A stretch of 64,000 bases of DNA from assembly GCA_030734395.1 (NCBI GenBank), contig JAUZTG010000029.1, forward strand, positions 1,736,001-1,800,000, in the 5' to 3' direction. Made by a program: the position numbers and the translations under genes. Under the pieces are notes generated by a model. The model had not been told where the DNA came from and did no database searches. It was given only the letters and a program-made list of their open reading frames with translations. Below are positions 12,401 to 22,958 of the stretch, in pieces; within the stretch, counting starts at the first letter, position 1; each line of letters opens with the position of its first letter. Origin of the DNA: Sarocladium kiliense (taxonomy: Eukaryota > Ascomycota > Sordariomycetes > Hypocreales > Sarocladiaceae).

Positions 12401-13753
12401 CATCAAAGTCTTCTGCAGATTCGAAATCTTGTTGACACATGCCACAGGCCCATACGTTCTGTAATCGGTGACAGCTGAGCTCATGCAGGAACCACCGCTG
12501 TCGATCTCCTGTAGGGCGCTTTTGATGAGGACAGCCTTCGAATGTGCATACGTACGGCTTCAGGTCATGAAAAATATGAGCGACCCAGTCTTCATAGACC
12601 ATGGACTCCGGAGAAAACGTTAAGGGAAGGTCAGACCGACAGTATGGACATTCGAATTGCTCTTCTTTAGTCAAGTCAACCGGGACTGCTGGCGGAACCA
12701 GATATTGCAGGATCGGAAGTTCTGGCGTGTCACCACCGACAGATGTTGCCGATGTCTGCCCTAATGACGGACTCTTTGAAAGAAGATCGGTGTGCGAACG
12801 GATAGTTGAAGTTCCTCCGTCTGACTCTGCCCTTGTGGATTGGTGCTGGAGGACTGGCCACGAGGTTTGAGCGAACTCTAACTCTTGAGATACACCGAAT
12901 AAAGTGTTAAGACCTTTGGAAGCATGCCGGGCGCTGAGTTGCCTATGACTCCGGGATCTTTTGCTCACTTCTCGAATGGAACAGATGCCACCCAATCTTT
13001 GCACATTGAGAGTGCTGAACTGGTCCGCAAGGCTCTCGGATCCTGAGGGGAATAGAATGTGCGCTAGTTCCCTGTACAAATCTTTGGATGTGTCTCGTTG
13101 TCGGTCCCGGGAGGCAGTCTTTTCACTATCTGCTTGCTCCAACGGATCTCGAAGCGCGGGCATGAGCTGAAACAAAGCAGCAACTATGTCTTCGGCCTCA
13201 GCCAGAAGTGCTTCAGCTTCAGCTTCGATCCCAACTTCGGCATCTCCCATCGACACAGTCAAAGTGGGAATAGCTGGCAGAGTCGGAGCTTCAGCATCAT
13301 TGTCCATCGCATTCCGTGGCCCGTCTTTGACGGACTCCTCGCCATCGCCACCCCCATCAGCTGCATCCTGCAACAACACTTCGGCAATCACTGAACACAA
13401 TGTTAGTACACAGCCACCAGAGAACTGAAGCAAGAGAGTTCAGACTTGCCGTTCTTCAGAGTCTCGTGTAGCTCTTCAAGCAGGCGGAGCGTCTGGCGCT
13501 TGAGACCTGGGCGTCCACGCAACGTATAATCGAGCAGACGAGACGACGCCCCGCTCTCAACTGCCCAAAGCATGAGTCTCGCATCGCATCCTTTGGAGAC
13601 CTCCTGCAAAGACGATTTGGATAGTTTCACTTGCAAGGAGTCGGATAGTTGCGTGAATGCCTGGACGCAGTCTTCAAATTGAGCGGCGATCGGAGCCTTG
13701 GCTCTCAGACTCCGGTGCTCTCTGAGTCGTTCTGCTTTGAATGCTGTCGACAT
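9485..13753 (-). CDS. NLR-like STAND protein: C2H2 region, NB-ARC, TPR
   Basis: Four exons (13753-13450, 13390-10972, 10902-9850, 9794-9485) join in frame to 1361 residues. The N-terminal ~100 residues resemble the leader of acuF-like fungal C2H2 proteins (LMLWAVESGASSR, then LDYTLRGRPG). A degenerate C2H2 block at about 345-510 has CPYC, CTFEGC, CGMCQQDF and CNLCFKTL with paired His. An NB-ARC ATPase follows: Walker A GRGGIGKTA near residue 640, Walker B WLLIFDNV, RNBS-B ILITTRT and a GLPL-like GRLPLAI. The C-terminal ~350 residues form TPR-like helical repeats (ALEIRRRIYEE, AISYQMKSLQLTE). NLRs of this kind oligomerise on sensing a signal, and fungal ones act in allorecognition and probably immunity; that role here is inference. 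The first intron uses a GC donor. A divergent partner starts 804 bp away. Confidence 0.85.
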
Positions 13754-14557
13754 GACTGATTATCCTCAGAGGTGGTGCTCCCACAATCACTGAGCTATGA
13801 TATTGCGCCAGCGCACCTAATCGGAGGTTGGTGATGATGATATGGCCAAGGAGAAGGTGCAACTCGAAGTGCCGGGAAGTGAGGAGCAGCATAAAGCTAC
13901 GACGTAATGAAGACACCTGTACCGGCGATAGGACGATGCTGGATCGCGGCACGTTCCTGGTGGCTTCGGGCTTTCCCAGGATACTATTCGAGCGGCCGGC
14001 CGTGAGACATCGAGGTGGCTCAAGCTGACTGCTCTGCCAGGTCACTGTAACCCTGGTCATGCATTGGGCATGCAAGGTGAGGTCGGCACCCAATGAACGA
14101 AAGGGCCGCGGCACCTCCATGGCCCGATTCTTGCAAAGATGGCCACTTCCCCTCCTCTCTATATGGCTCGAGAGCCTATCATTCCGGCGTTTGCCTTGTA
14201 TCATTCAGCCACAACGCACTCGGTCACGAGCTGCGTCAACCAGCGTCTGAGGGGTAGGTCTTTCCAGCCCGTTCCTCGAGTCGCCCAGATCGAAGCCTTT
14301 GCCCACGGTCGGCGATCTAAGGTTCTTCGGGACGGCCCTTGCCCAGCGCTGTTTGGTCCTGTCGATGATGTGATATAAGCACCTTGTCACCTCGAACCCG
14401 GGATCATTCTGCTCGTAAATCGCAAGCCTGCGCCGTCATCACAGTCACTCATCTTCGGAAGACTGAGCAAGAAGGGAAGAGAGAGATCGATAGGTCCCCG
14501 CATTTTGAGGCTGATCCCAGGAAGTCGGATCGCTAGTGGTCGGTCCCCTTGCCCAGC
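13754..14557. promoter_or_regulatory. Shared divergent promoter of two accessory genes
   Basis: These 804 bp separate the start codons of the NLR-like gene (minus) and the DUF7580-like/C2H2 gene (plus). No coding sequence with support lies between. One region must supply both promoters, so co-regulation is possible. I recognise no specific factor site. Confidence 0.5.
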
Positions 14558-17500
14558 ATGGCGAACATCAACGTTGCCCGCAGCACAGGTGACCTGTTCC
14601 CCATCGTCGCCAGCGCGGTGGAGCAGTTTCTCCAAGCCAATCCAGGCAAGGAAGCAAGAAATCTTGCTCGCGGATTGTCGAATGAAGAGATTCTATTCCG
14701 GCAATTTGTCGAGAGGCTCGTACTGCTGAGCGGGTCATGGCCGTCCAACGAGGACGAGACTACGGCTGAGAACCGTGGCAGGTCTGACCGCCTGCGTACG
14801 GAGAGCCTCAACAATGACCTGCAGAACACTGGAGAGGCGCTGTTAGCTCTCAGATCGGAGCTAAATATTACCAGTCGTGGTTCTGTAAGTTCGGCGATTA
14901 CTTGCTTGACTTGCTCGCGATGACTGATCCGAGATTTAGGAAGTTCTGTCGAAATTAAAGCCGAAGCCGATCGCTCTTCGCAAAGGGCAGACGCAGTCAT
15001 CACTCCAGAAATGCCTTGAACAGCTGTCCATGCTCAACAGGCGCTTGGCAGCACACCTGCCGGACTCAGAAACGATTTCTCTGCCATATGTGGCAGAATA
15101 TCAGGGTTCCTTGGACTTTCGGGTAACGATGGAGAGAGATCCCAACAATTCCGTTGAAGCCTCGAAGGATGCCTCCTCTATCAAGGTAACCGGCTCTCGA
15201 TGCGTCTGCTTCTGTCAGAAGCCACTACAAGAGGACCAAGAACAATCGAGCTATTCTAGCTCATCGGCATCCGACATTTACACACCTCCGAGCACCCAGG
15301 AATCTGAAGCGGCAGACGAATTGGAAAATCGACACTTTCAACACGGATCAGTAGCTGTCCGATCTGTAGACTCTGTGAGCGCACAACCCAGCTTGCTGAT
15401 GGATACATTCTCAAGCAAGCTATGGAGGGACCGAGACCAGTACGATTCAATTGGTGGCAGTACCATTCCTCTTACTATGCAAGCGAGTGCAGAGCTCACG
15501 ACACCGGTGACTCTAGGAGACCTACTCGGGCGCAGCTCTGTGGATCAAGACTCACGGATGCGTCTCAATATCGCTTTCCATCTCAGCTCAGCCGTTATAC
15601 TCTTGGCTAGTCAAAGAAATCGCAGTCGGTTCTCAAAGTGGAATCATTGGACTGCCGCTTTCGAACGAGATCTTCAGAAAGACCGCTGTGCCGTCTACCT
15701 CATTGCTGACCATGGCTCCATCGGGAATGACAACAGACCCCAAGATGGAGACTCGGCTTTTGCGATCATGGCTCGAACTGCCACTTTGACGCTGCTCGGG
15801 CTACGGCTGGCAGAGCTGGCGCTTGGGCAAACCCTTGCTGAAGTCAGGTCGGCCGACGCGTACCTTTTATCCGATGTGAAGGCGGACGATGTAGACATGT
15901 TGGATTTGCTCACAGTCAAGAGACTTCTTGCCCAGCATCGCATCAGGGACAAGGTCGGTCAGCTCTATGAGAGCGTCGTAACAATTTGTATCTACCAGCA
16001 ATATCGACTCAGAAAGAGCGGCAGCATAAAACAGCTTGATCCAAACGACGAATCATTCCTGGAGAATGCTGCAGTTTCTATATTGCAACCACTGTATCAA
16101 GAGATTTGCGAGAGCTTCGAGTAAGTTTTAACAACGGTTCTGTAGTGTGTTATTCGCGAGATGACCTTGATAACTGACCAGTTTGCTCTTCTAGCTGCGA
16201 GTGTTACAGGTCACAGCGAAAGGATCGCAGGCCAACCGGTCCTAACATCGGAACCACTCCCAATCCTACAAGCCGCAGCCATCAAGCAGGAGACTACAAG
16301 TCCGAGAATATTGGCGATAGTACCCATCGAGAACAGCTACATGATCTGCTCGATCGTCAGAAAGCACGCCAAGATGCAATTCCGGCGCATGCTGCCGACC
16401 CAAAATCAGCGGCGACTGATAGTAATGTGAGCGAAGCGGCCGGGCCTGCAGCCGAACATGAGATTCGCAACATAAAAACTCAACCCACAAAAGGCATGGG
16501 TATGGGGGAGAGCAATCCTCCACGGCAGCCAAACCAGGCCATACTTAGCCCTGCAGGTTCACACCAGGACCCGACTTTCGCTCAGGCTCACCATTCCTAC
16601 CCGCAGACATCACCTAGGCAAACAAGACACGATGGCAGTCTCGAAGTGCCTAGCCGAGGACCTCAAAGCTCACTAGCCTACCGAGTCAAGAGCAAAGCTG
16701 ATGAAAAAGCCAAGACCACGAGGCTAAGGCCAAAGGACGATACACTGGTGGTGGATCAGGACGCTGTCTCGGAGTCTATGGAGTCTCTCACCGCGACCAC
16801 AGATTCTGCTTTTATCTGGCTTTCTGATGACAGTGAGGAGCCTTACCTAGTCTCCGTTCATCATCCGATATTCGTCTTGAAGGATGTCACAGTGCGAATT
16901 TTGATGAGGAATTTTGACAAATGGCGGAGCTGCGGCACAGACACGAACGAAGTCGCAGGACAGCCAAGTCAAGCCACCCACTCCACGAGCAAAAAGAGAA
17001 AGAAGGGCAGTGCAGCAATGACGGGCAGTCGGACAGGCCGAATAGATAGGGGCGAAGAAGATGATGAGGACGAGACCCAAGATCCAGGGCAGCCATCATC
17101 TGACCGGCACAGTCGAGCAAAGAAGCCCGTCTTCTCCTGCCCATTCTTCAAGCGGGATCCCCTGTCACATGATGGATGCCGTGAGTATACACTTCACCGG
17201 ATTCGTGACGTCAAGCAGCATCTGGGCAGGCGCCATCAATTGCCCTTTTACTGCCCGACGTGTACCCAGACCTTTCGCGATGAAGAACTGCGAGATACGC
17301 ACCTTCGTGATGCCAATTGCGAACGCAAGCCCCTTAGAAGACCCGAAGGCATTACCAACCAACAGAAAAAGCAACTGAGCAGGAAAGCCCCAGCAAATCA
17401 AACACCCAGAGAACAGTGGTACGGTATTTTCGATATTCTTTTCCCTGGCCATACGCCACGGCCGGACTCCCCGTATCTAGACAACCACCTGACCCAGCAA

Positions 17501-18067
17501 GTCTTGGACTTTCAGTCATACTTCCGCGCACAAGGAGTACAGACTATGCACGAAATTCTGAGTATGCATGGCATGCTCACTTCAAGAGGGCCGCCTGAAG
17601 AGTCGGAAGTGGTTGCCTACCAGAAGCAAGTGATCGCAGATGGTATACAGATTGTATTTGACCAATGGCGACAAAGTCAAAGCGTGCAGGGGATGAATCC
17701 GGAGCAACTTGGCTCGACGACGTCCCCGCACGCGTCGTTGACTACTGGGCCACTTACCGCAGTAACTACGACTACCGAGGATGACACTGGGGAAGAAAGC
17801 CAGTCTGTGGACGCCGCGTCGAGCTTTGCAAATGAGCAGTCCAGCTACGAGCCCAGCATGAGCTCCTTGACTGACTCGTCCCACTGGTTCTCAACTCTTG
17901 AACTCAACTCGCCGAACATTGGTGACACAACTACCTTCAATCTGCTGACGCCTGAGGATCGTCAGGAGATTTCCGATACATTTATGACCGAAATGGGTAT
18001 GGAGCCGCAGTTCAATCCTATGAGTCATCCAGGAGGTGGAAGCGATGTGTATGGACGCAGACTTTGA
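14558..18067 (+). CDS. DUF7580-like and C2H2 zinc-finger fusion protein
   Basis: Three exons (14558-14884, 14940-16120, 16195-18067) join in frame to 1126 residues. The second intron has a GTAAGT donor and CTCTTCTAG acceptor and removes the only stop between two long open frames, so this reads as one gene, not two. Residues about 250-500 resemble the fungal DUF7580 domain, with helical segments NIAFHLSSAVILLAS, LGLRLAELALGQ and KVGQLYESVVTICIY. This assignment rests on pattern memory. A low-complexity linker contains KKRKKGS, a possible nuclear signal. Near residues 805-870 is a C2H2-like block (CPFFKRD, LHRIRDVKQHLGRRH, CPTCTQTF) followed by EQWYGIFDILFPG, typical of fungal proteins associated with HET/STAND repertoires. 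The last ~200 residues are Ser/Thr-rich. The role is unknown; the divergent NLR-like neighbour suggests a shared pathway. Confidence 0.7.
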
Positions 18068-19454
18068 GCGCGATATAGCGGATACAGATGCTAGGAGCGG
18101 TTTCAATGGCCAAATCTGTCCATTTCCCTCAATTCTAAACATTGCTTTTGTTCTATGGTGGATTGAGCCACCTACCAGTGACGGGAGCCATCCCCGTCTG
18201 GGGATTACAGTTGTCCTCAGAAGCTTGTCCAAGACCGAGCGCAGCGCTGGTCGGGACTGGCCGTTATAACATGCGAAGACCTGTAACCCCCCAAAAAACG
18301 TATAAGTGAGCATTTGACTGCTGTTCCTCCTCGCGGACAGCTAGTCTTCTCGCCCCTGCCACCTCGCGAATTACTGAGTTTAAGAGAGCAGACTGATGGG
18401 CGACCCTAAGCCCTGTCTGTGCTGGGGTTGAGAAGAAGAGAGGAGAGAGGAGAGACAGAGGCTAAGATGCTCTTTGAGCAAATGTGAGCAGGTGCCTGCA
18501 AGACACTGGGTGCCAGATAGCACGGCATAGAGAATCCCACCTTGAACCAATCAAGCTGCCATTGATCCCTCGCCATAGCAGACCTGGAGGCGAGCATCGT
18601 AAAAAGGGACGGTATCCTTTCCCTGCGCATAATCGCGATCGTCGCTCTCAGCGCCGGCGTGCTGTCTCCATGGCTGGGCACGAGTGTCTTCGGCCATTTG
18701 CGCCCAGGCAGGAAGAACGCTGGACGCTGAAGAAGCGGCCGCACCTGTGCCTGAAGTGGTGGAACCCTTGGTGGGAATATGCGCTGCGTTCTCCATTGGT
18801 GAAGACGAACGAGGTTCCTGGAGGGTGCAGGAGGGGACCGGAGGGGCGAGGAGGGGAGAAGGCGGAGACCGTCCTTGAGGGGTGAGGATGCAGTACTTGT
18901 TTTCTGAAATGCCTTGATTCTTCCGACAGGAACAGGTCAAGGATGATAGCGAGCTGGTAGATATTTTATATACTCAGCAGTCAAATGGTTTCCGAAACAA
19001 AGGCGAGATGAGGGACTCTTCGGGTCGAACATCCACTCAGATGCAGTGAATCGGGCTCCTACTGCAAGCCGACAGAACCCGTATGTACCTCCAGGTACCA
19101 ATTCATCGTGGCGGTCAGCCGATGGGTGGGCTGAAGCAACGGTCGGACAGGTCTGGACAGGCTTCTGGGCCGAACAAGATTCCTCTCGTCTCTTCTCGAT
19201 GGTGTATGTGAGGTCTCTGCTTTCGCTTGTGGCTTATTAGGTAACAAAGTGTGTGTGTCTGCTGATGTCGACTGAGACAACATGCGGCTGTAATCCCAAC
19301 ACAAGTTCTTGACTGCCAACTTCAAATCACCTCTGTCTCTTGCATTGGAGTGTTTGTTTCATTTCTCCCAACACTTTTACACATCCTCATTGTCTCCTGC
19401 AAAGAACGGTTTTGACTCTGCGCTATCCCACCTCTCCAAAACTGTGTTATCGCA
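18068..19454. other. Intergenic, no supported gene
   Basis: About 1.4 kb between two plus-strand genes. Open frames near 18406-18940 on both strands mirror each other and lack domains or splice continuity. The final ~150 bp before 19455 are pyrimidine-rich (tctcccaac, cacctctcc), as expected for the leader of the next gene. Confidence 0.4.
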
Positions 19455-20700
19455 ATGGCCTGTGGCGACGTGACCGCGCCGGTCAACTACCTCAAGCGCC
19501 TACCTCTCTACCAAAAAGAAAAGCCGTTTCAGCTATTCATTCCACTGAGCGACGATGCGCCGGACCAGCGGACCAACAATCTAGAATTCGAGCCGCGGCA
19601 ATGCAATTTCCACGATATCAGGAACGAGGCGCAGGCATGGTCGCTAGACCGCGAGGGCGTCCAGGTCCTGCAACACCCCACCGCGCTTGACTTGGCCGCG
19701 TTCAGAGACCGAGCTCAGGTCGAGTCTCGGTACTTTGACGAGGTTAGACAGATCTTGCGGAATGTGGAGGGAGGCTACGATAAAGCTTTCATCTTTGACT
19801 GGAGAGTGAGACCGCACCCACTGCCCACACCCGCATCCCGCATCCCGCATCCCGCTCCGAACAAAAACGGATTATCGTGTGATGCATAAGGGAGGATAAC
19901 CGTGTAATTGACCAGGATGTTTGCAGTTACGAGACTCCACCACGCCGACGCCTACAAACAATGAGCTGGACATGAATGATCTTACGACGTGGCTCCGACC
20001 ATCGCCTACTGTTCATGTCGGTAAGTGGTTCTCTAATCTGAAATGTCCTTCCCGACCTCTCATGCCGCCGCTAATGACGGTACTATTACATCGAACAAAG
20101 ACCAGAGCACACGGGCCGTCGTTCACCGCATCCAGCTGCATCTCCCGGACGAAGCCGCTTACCTGTTCAAGGGCAGGGTGCGGATAGTAAAGTAAGACGC
20201 TGGCCACACGCTCAATGCCTTCGGAAAGACTGACACATGTGTCTAACGACAGTGTCTGGCGGCCCATAGAGCATGCTGTTGAAGACTACCCACTGGCCTT
20301 CTGTGACCCTTGCTCCGTGCCAGAGCAGGATCTGGTAGAGTGTGATCACATAAGGAGGAAATTCAAAGGTGCTACACTATATGCACACTTCAACGAGGCA
20401 CATCAGTGGAACTATCTGGGGAATCACAACCCTGACGAGGTACTGATGCTGAAGATGTTCGACTCAGAGCCGTCGGTCAGAGCAAAGAGTAAGTTGAGTT
20501 ACATCCGCCGGAGCGCTAATATGGCCACCAAACGCTCCTGTGGCTGCATATTACTGTCGCACTGATGCTTATTCTTAAAACACGTAGGGTTGCCACATGC
20601 CTCGTTCAGGCATCCTGCTGCTACGGCGGAGTCGAGGCCTCGAAGAAGTATTGAGGTTCGAGCTATGGTGTTCAACTATCCGGAGCATGAGCGTGTTTGA
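19455..20700 (+). CDS. asaB/NvfI (CmcJ-like) family oxidoreductase
   Basis: Five exons, with introns starting near 19806, 20021, 20191 and 20490, join in frame. Family hallmarks appear in order: LDREGVQVL, a tyrosine-rich FDEVRQILRN, FIFDWR, the core HRIQLHLPDEAAYL, VWRPIEHAVEDYPLAFCD, the HQWNYLGNHNPDEVLMLKMFDS block and a C-terminal SIEVRAMVF. The family has bacterial members (cephem methoxylase subunit CmcJ) and fungal enzymes such as NvfI in meroterpenoid and AsaB in aspergillic acid-type pathways; they are Fe(II)/2-oxoglutarate-like oxygenases or desaturases. The VHIDQ-type iron-binding element near the second/third exon junction appears here as VHV-DQS, so a metal ligand may be missing. 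No PKS, NRPS or terpene cyclase lies nearby, so the substrate is unknown. Length is about normal for the family. Confidence 0.8.
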
Positions 20701-22238
20701 CATCATGATGAATGGTTTCATGTATAAAAATAAAATACAAGTCGATACTGAGCCACAGTGGGCAATATAAGTAGCTGTTCTGAAGGCGAAAGCGGTATAT
20801 GACAACAGGAAGCCAACCCTGGTGACAAGGAAATGGACCCCTGCTCTAACGTCCTCGCGAGCTTGTTTCCCTCGGCTTCTTTGACCTGTGAGGCTGCTTC
20901 GATCCCTTGATTGTCTCCCCCAAATCCTTCAGATGCGCCTCCAGTCTTTCACGATGAGGGTCTGGGGGTAGTCCGCCAGCCACCCGCTCAGTCAGCGTAA
21001 GTGGCTCGTTGAGATAATTGGTTATAGGAGCGGAATATGGATACTGGCTGTAATCCACTGTGGAGAGACAAATGGGGTCAGTTGACGATACCCTCTTCTC
21101 TCCCACGCGGGAACTCCTCTTTTACTTACCGGATGTAGTACAGTGGTTTGTGTTGGCGCCATAGTACGACGCTGCCGAGCCTTGGGTGCTCGAACCTTGG
21201 AACAGATTTGACTGGGAAGACATCGTACACCTTTGTTGAGTGGATTGTGGCACACTTCTTTACGTACCAATATGCCTTGTGCTGCTGCTGTCTAAGTGGT
21301 AGCCACTTGGTGATGTTTTCGATACACAGATCTCTCACACCGGCTCATGGACAACGTTCACAGTGGTTTAAATACAAGACTCTCATCCTCAAGTTCCAGA
21401 TGAGGCTTACAAGATCTGCGCTGACCTCATTGCACTTTTCTGCGCACCGCTGTGCCCTGCCTCCCACGGTGAAAGCAAGACATCTCGCTGAGAGGCATAC
21501 TCTCGCCCTGTCCCAGCGTGAAGCTGGGGGGGCGTGAACAGGATCCTGGCCTAGTGAAGGCGAGGCGAACAAGCAAGAACTGGAGAAACTACTGCGTCTA
21601 GTCGCGTATGCTGTTGTCATTTGACTGACACATTCAGCAAAGCCTCGATACACGGGGATGAAGTGCTATGGCAGCTGCGTTGGCCTAGGAATATCCAAGC
21701 AATTGACCAATGGCCACGAACAGAGTCAGAGCACAAGCGTGGGGTCCCAATGTAGGAGCCTAGATGCGACGGAAGAGATCTCAGACAATCTTGAGAATGC
21801 AACCGTGTGGCGTCTATGGGACCTGGCATGCGGGCTGAGTCGGCAAAAGCGCCGATTGGCAACAGACACACTGCCTTGACCACACCGTGGCCAGAATGTT
21901 GAGAGCACCGTTGTGCTCTCGACGTGGTGGCGGTGTTATCGTTAGGATCTGGCGACCACGTCGCGCTGGGCAGACTCACCGCCTCGACACCAGCTGCGGA
22001 CCGAATGTATCTTTCCGTACCTCTTGGGCAGCGGGCTTTTCGCCGAAATGGCAATTTTTAAATGGCTGTTGAAAAAGCAGGGACAATAGCAACCGCCCGC
22101 TTCTGTATTCACCATCTTCGCATTGGACCAAACTTTCGGGTACTTGGGGATTCTTCGGGACACTTTCTTACGGTGCAGGGAAACACTACGGAGATGCCTC
22201 ACACGAGCGCAAAAGGTGCAATGACATCAGCATTCAGC
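20701..22238. other. Intergenic with a weak minus-strand orphan reading frame
   Basis: About 1.5 kb with no recognised gene. On the minus strand, open frames at 21338-21126 and 21106-20846 each look mildly protein-like (RFEHPRLGSVVLWRQHKPLYYI and then YPYSAPITNYLNEPLTL). The first lacks an ATG, and the visible splice (donor at about 21128, acceptor near 21063) does not join the two in frame. They may be remnants of one gene. Confidence 0.3.
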
Positions 22239-22502
22239 AGGGCCCAATACCACTTGTCCCTCGTCTTGAGAGAGCAGAAGAAAAGCCACAAGGAAGCTGG
22301 ATATCTGCAAGACGTTTCCGTAGGCGTGCTGGAGCAGCTTTATGCAGACATTCAATGTCCGCTATACCTCACTGATAAAACACTGACAATGGCACGATTC
22401 GCCTGGACACAGCCCCCATTCGATGGGAGATGGACTGGTCGAGAGCTTTTAGGCATTGTTCAAAGATATTATAGCACGAGCGGATCCTCGCCGGGAAGAT
22501 AG
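22239..22502 (+). pseudogene. C-terminal fragment of a second TPR-STAND gene
   Basis: This stretch translates in one frame to about 87 residues beginning SRAQYHLSLVLREQ and ending near WTGRELLGIVQRYYS. The last exon of the NLR-like gene at 9.5-13.8 kb has ARAQYHLSLLYREQ at the same place and GRYTGVKLL near its end, so the two are related tails. Nothing upstream in this interval shows an NB-ARC or other TPR repeats. It therefore looks like a decayed or truncated paralogue rather than a working gene. The two sequences differ at most positions outside the shared blocks, so it is not a recent duplicate. Confidence 0.5.
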
Positions 22503-22958
22503 GGTTGGCATGTTTCTCCAAAAAGCCCATCTCAAAGCGGTGCCTGCAAAGCTCTCTCACATTGTGGCGCATGGTATGACAGTTCGATGCAGGCTGATCA
22601 TTCATCAGAGAAAAACTGAAATGATTCTGCAACTTAGAAATCCATTCTAACCGCAGTTGAACAATGTGAATAATGTTTTGTGTTTTCTTCAATGAGAATC
22701 GGATTCGGTCGCACCCTGTTCCGTCACAGGGTAGGTAAGGTAGGTCAGCATGGTGACGGAACCCCAGTTGTGGAGTGTGCCGCGACCGCATCGACTTCTT
22801 TCCTAACAAGATCTTGACTCGGCTCGGCGGAATGTCGCATCGTGATGAGCTGGGCCAGTGGATGGCGGGCTTTTGACTTGATTCTGTGTTTCTCACAATG
22901 AGCCATCGGAAGCAACGCCAAATGAGGATCTCTTTCGCAAACCGTGCAAACCGTGGCC

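Noticed and set aside
14387..14405. Possible tRNA B-box (GGTTCGAGGTG) on the minus strand
   Set aside because: The required CC is missing and no matching A-box or acceptor stem is found upstream. No tRNA elsewhere passed this check.
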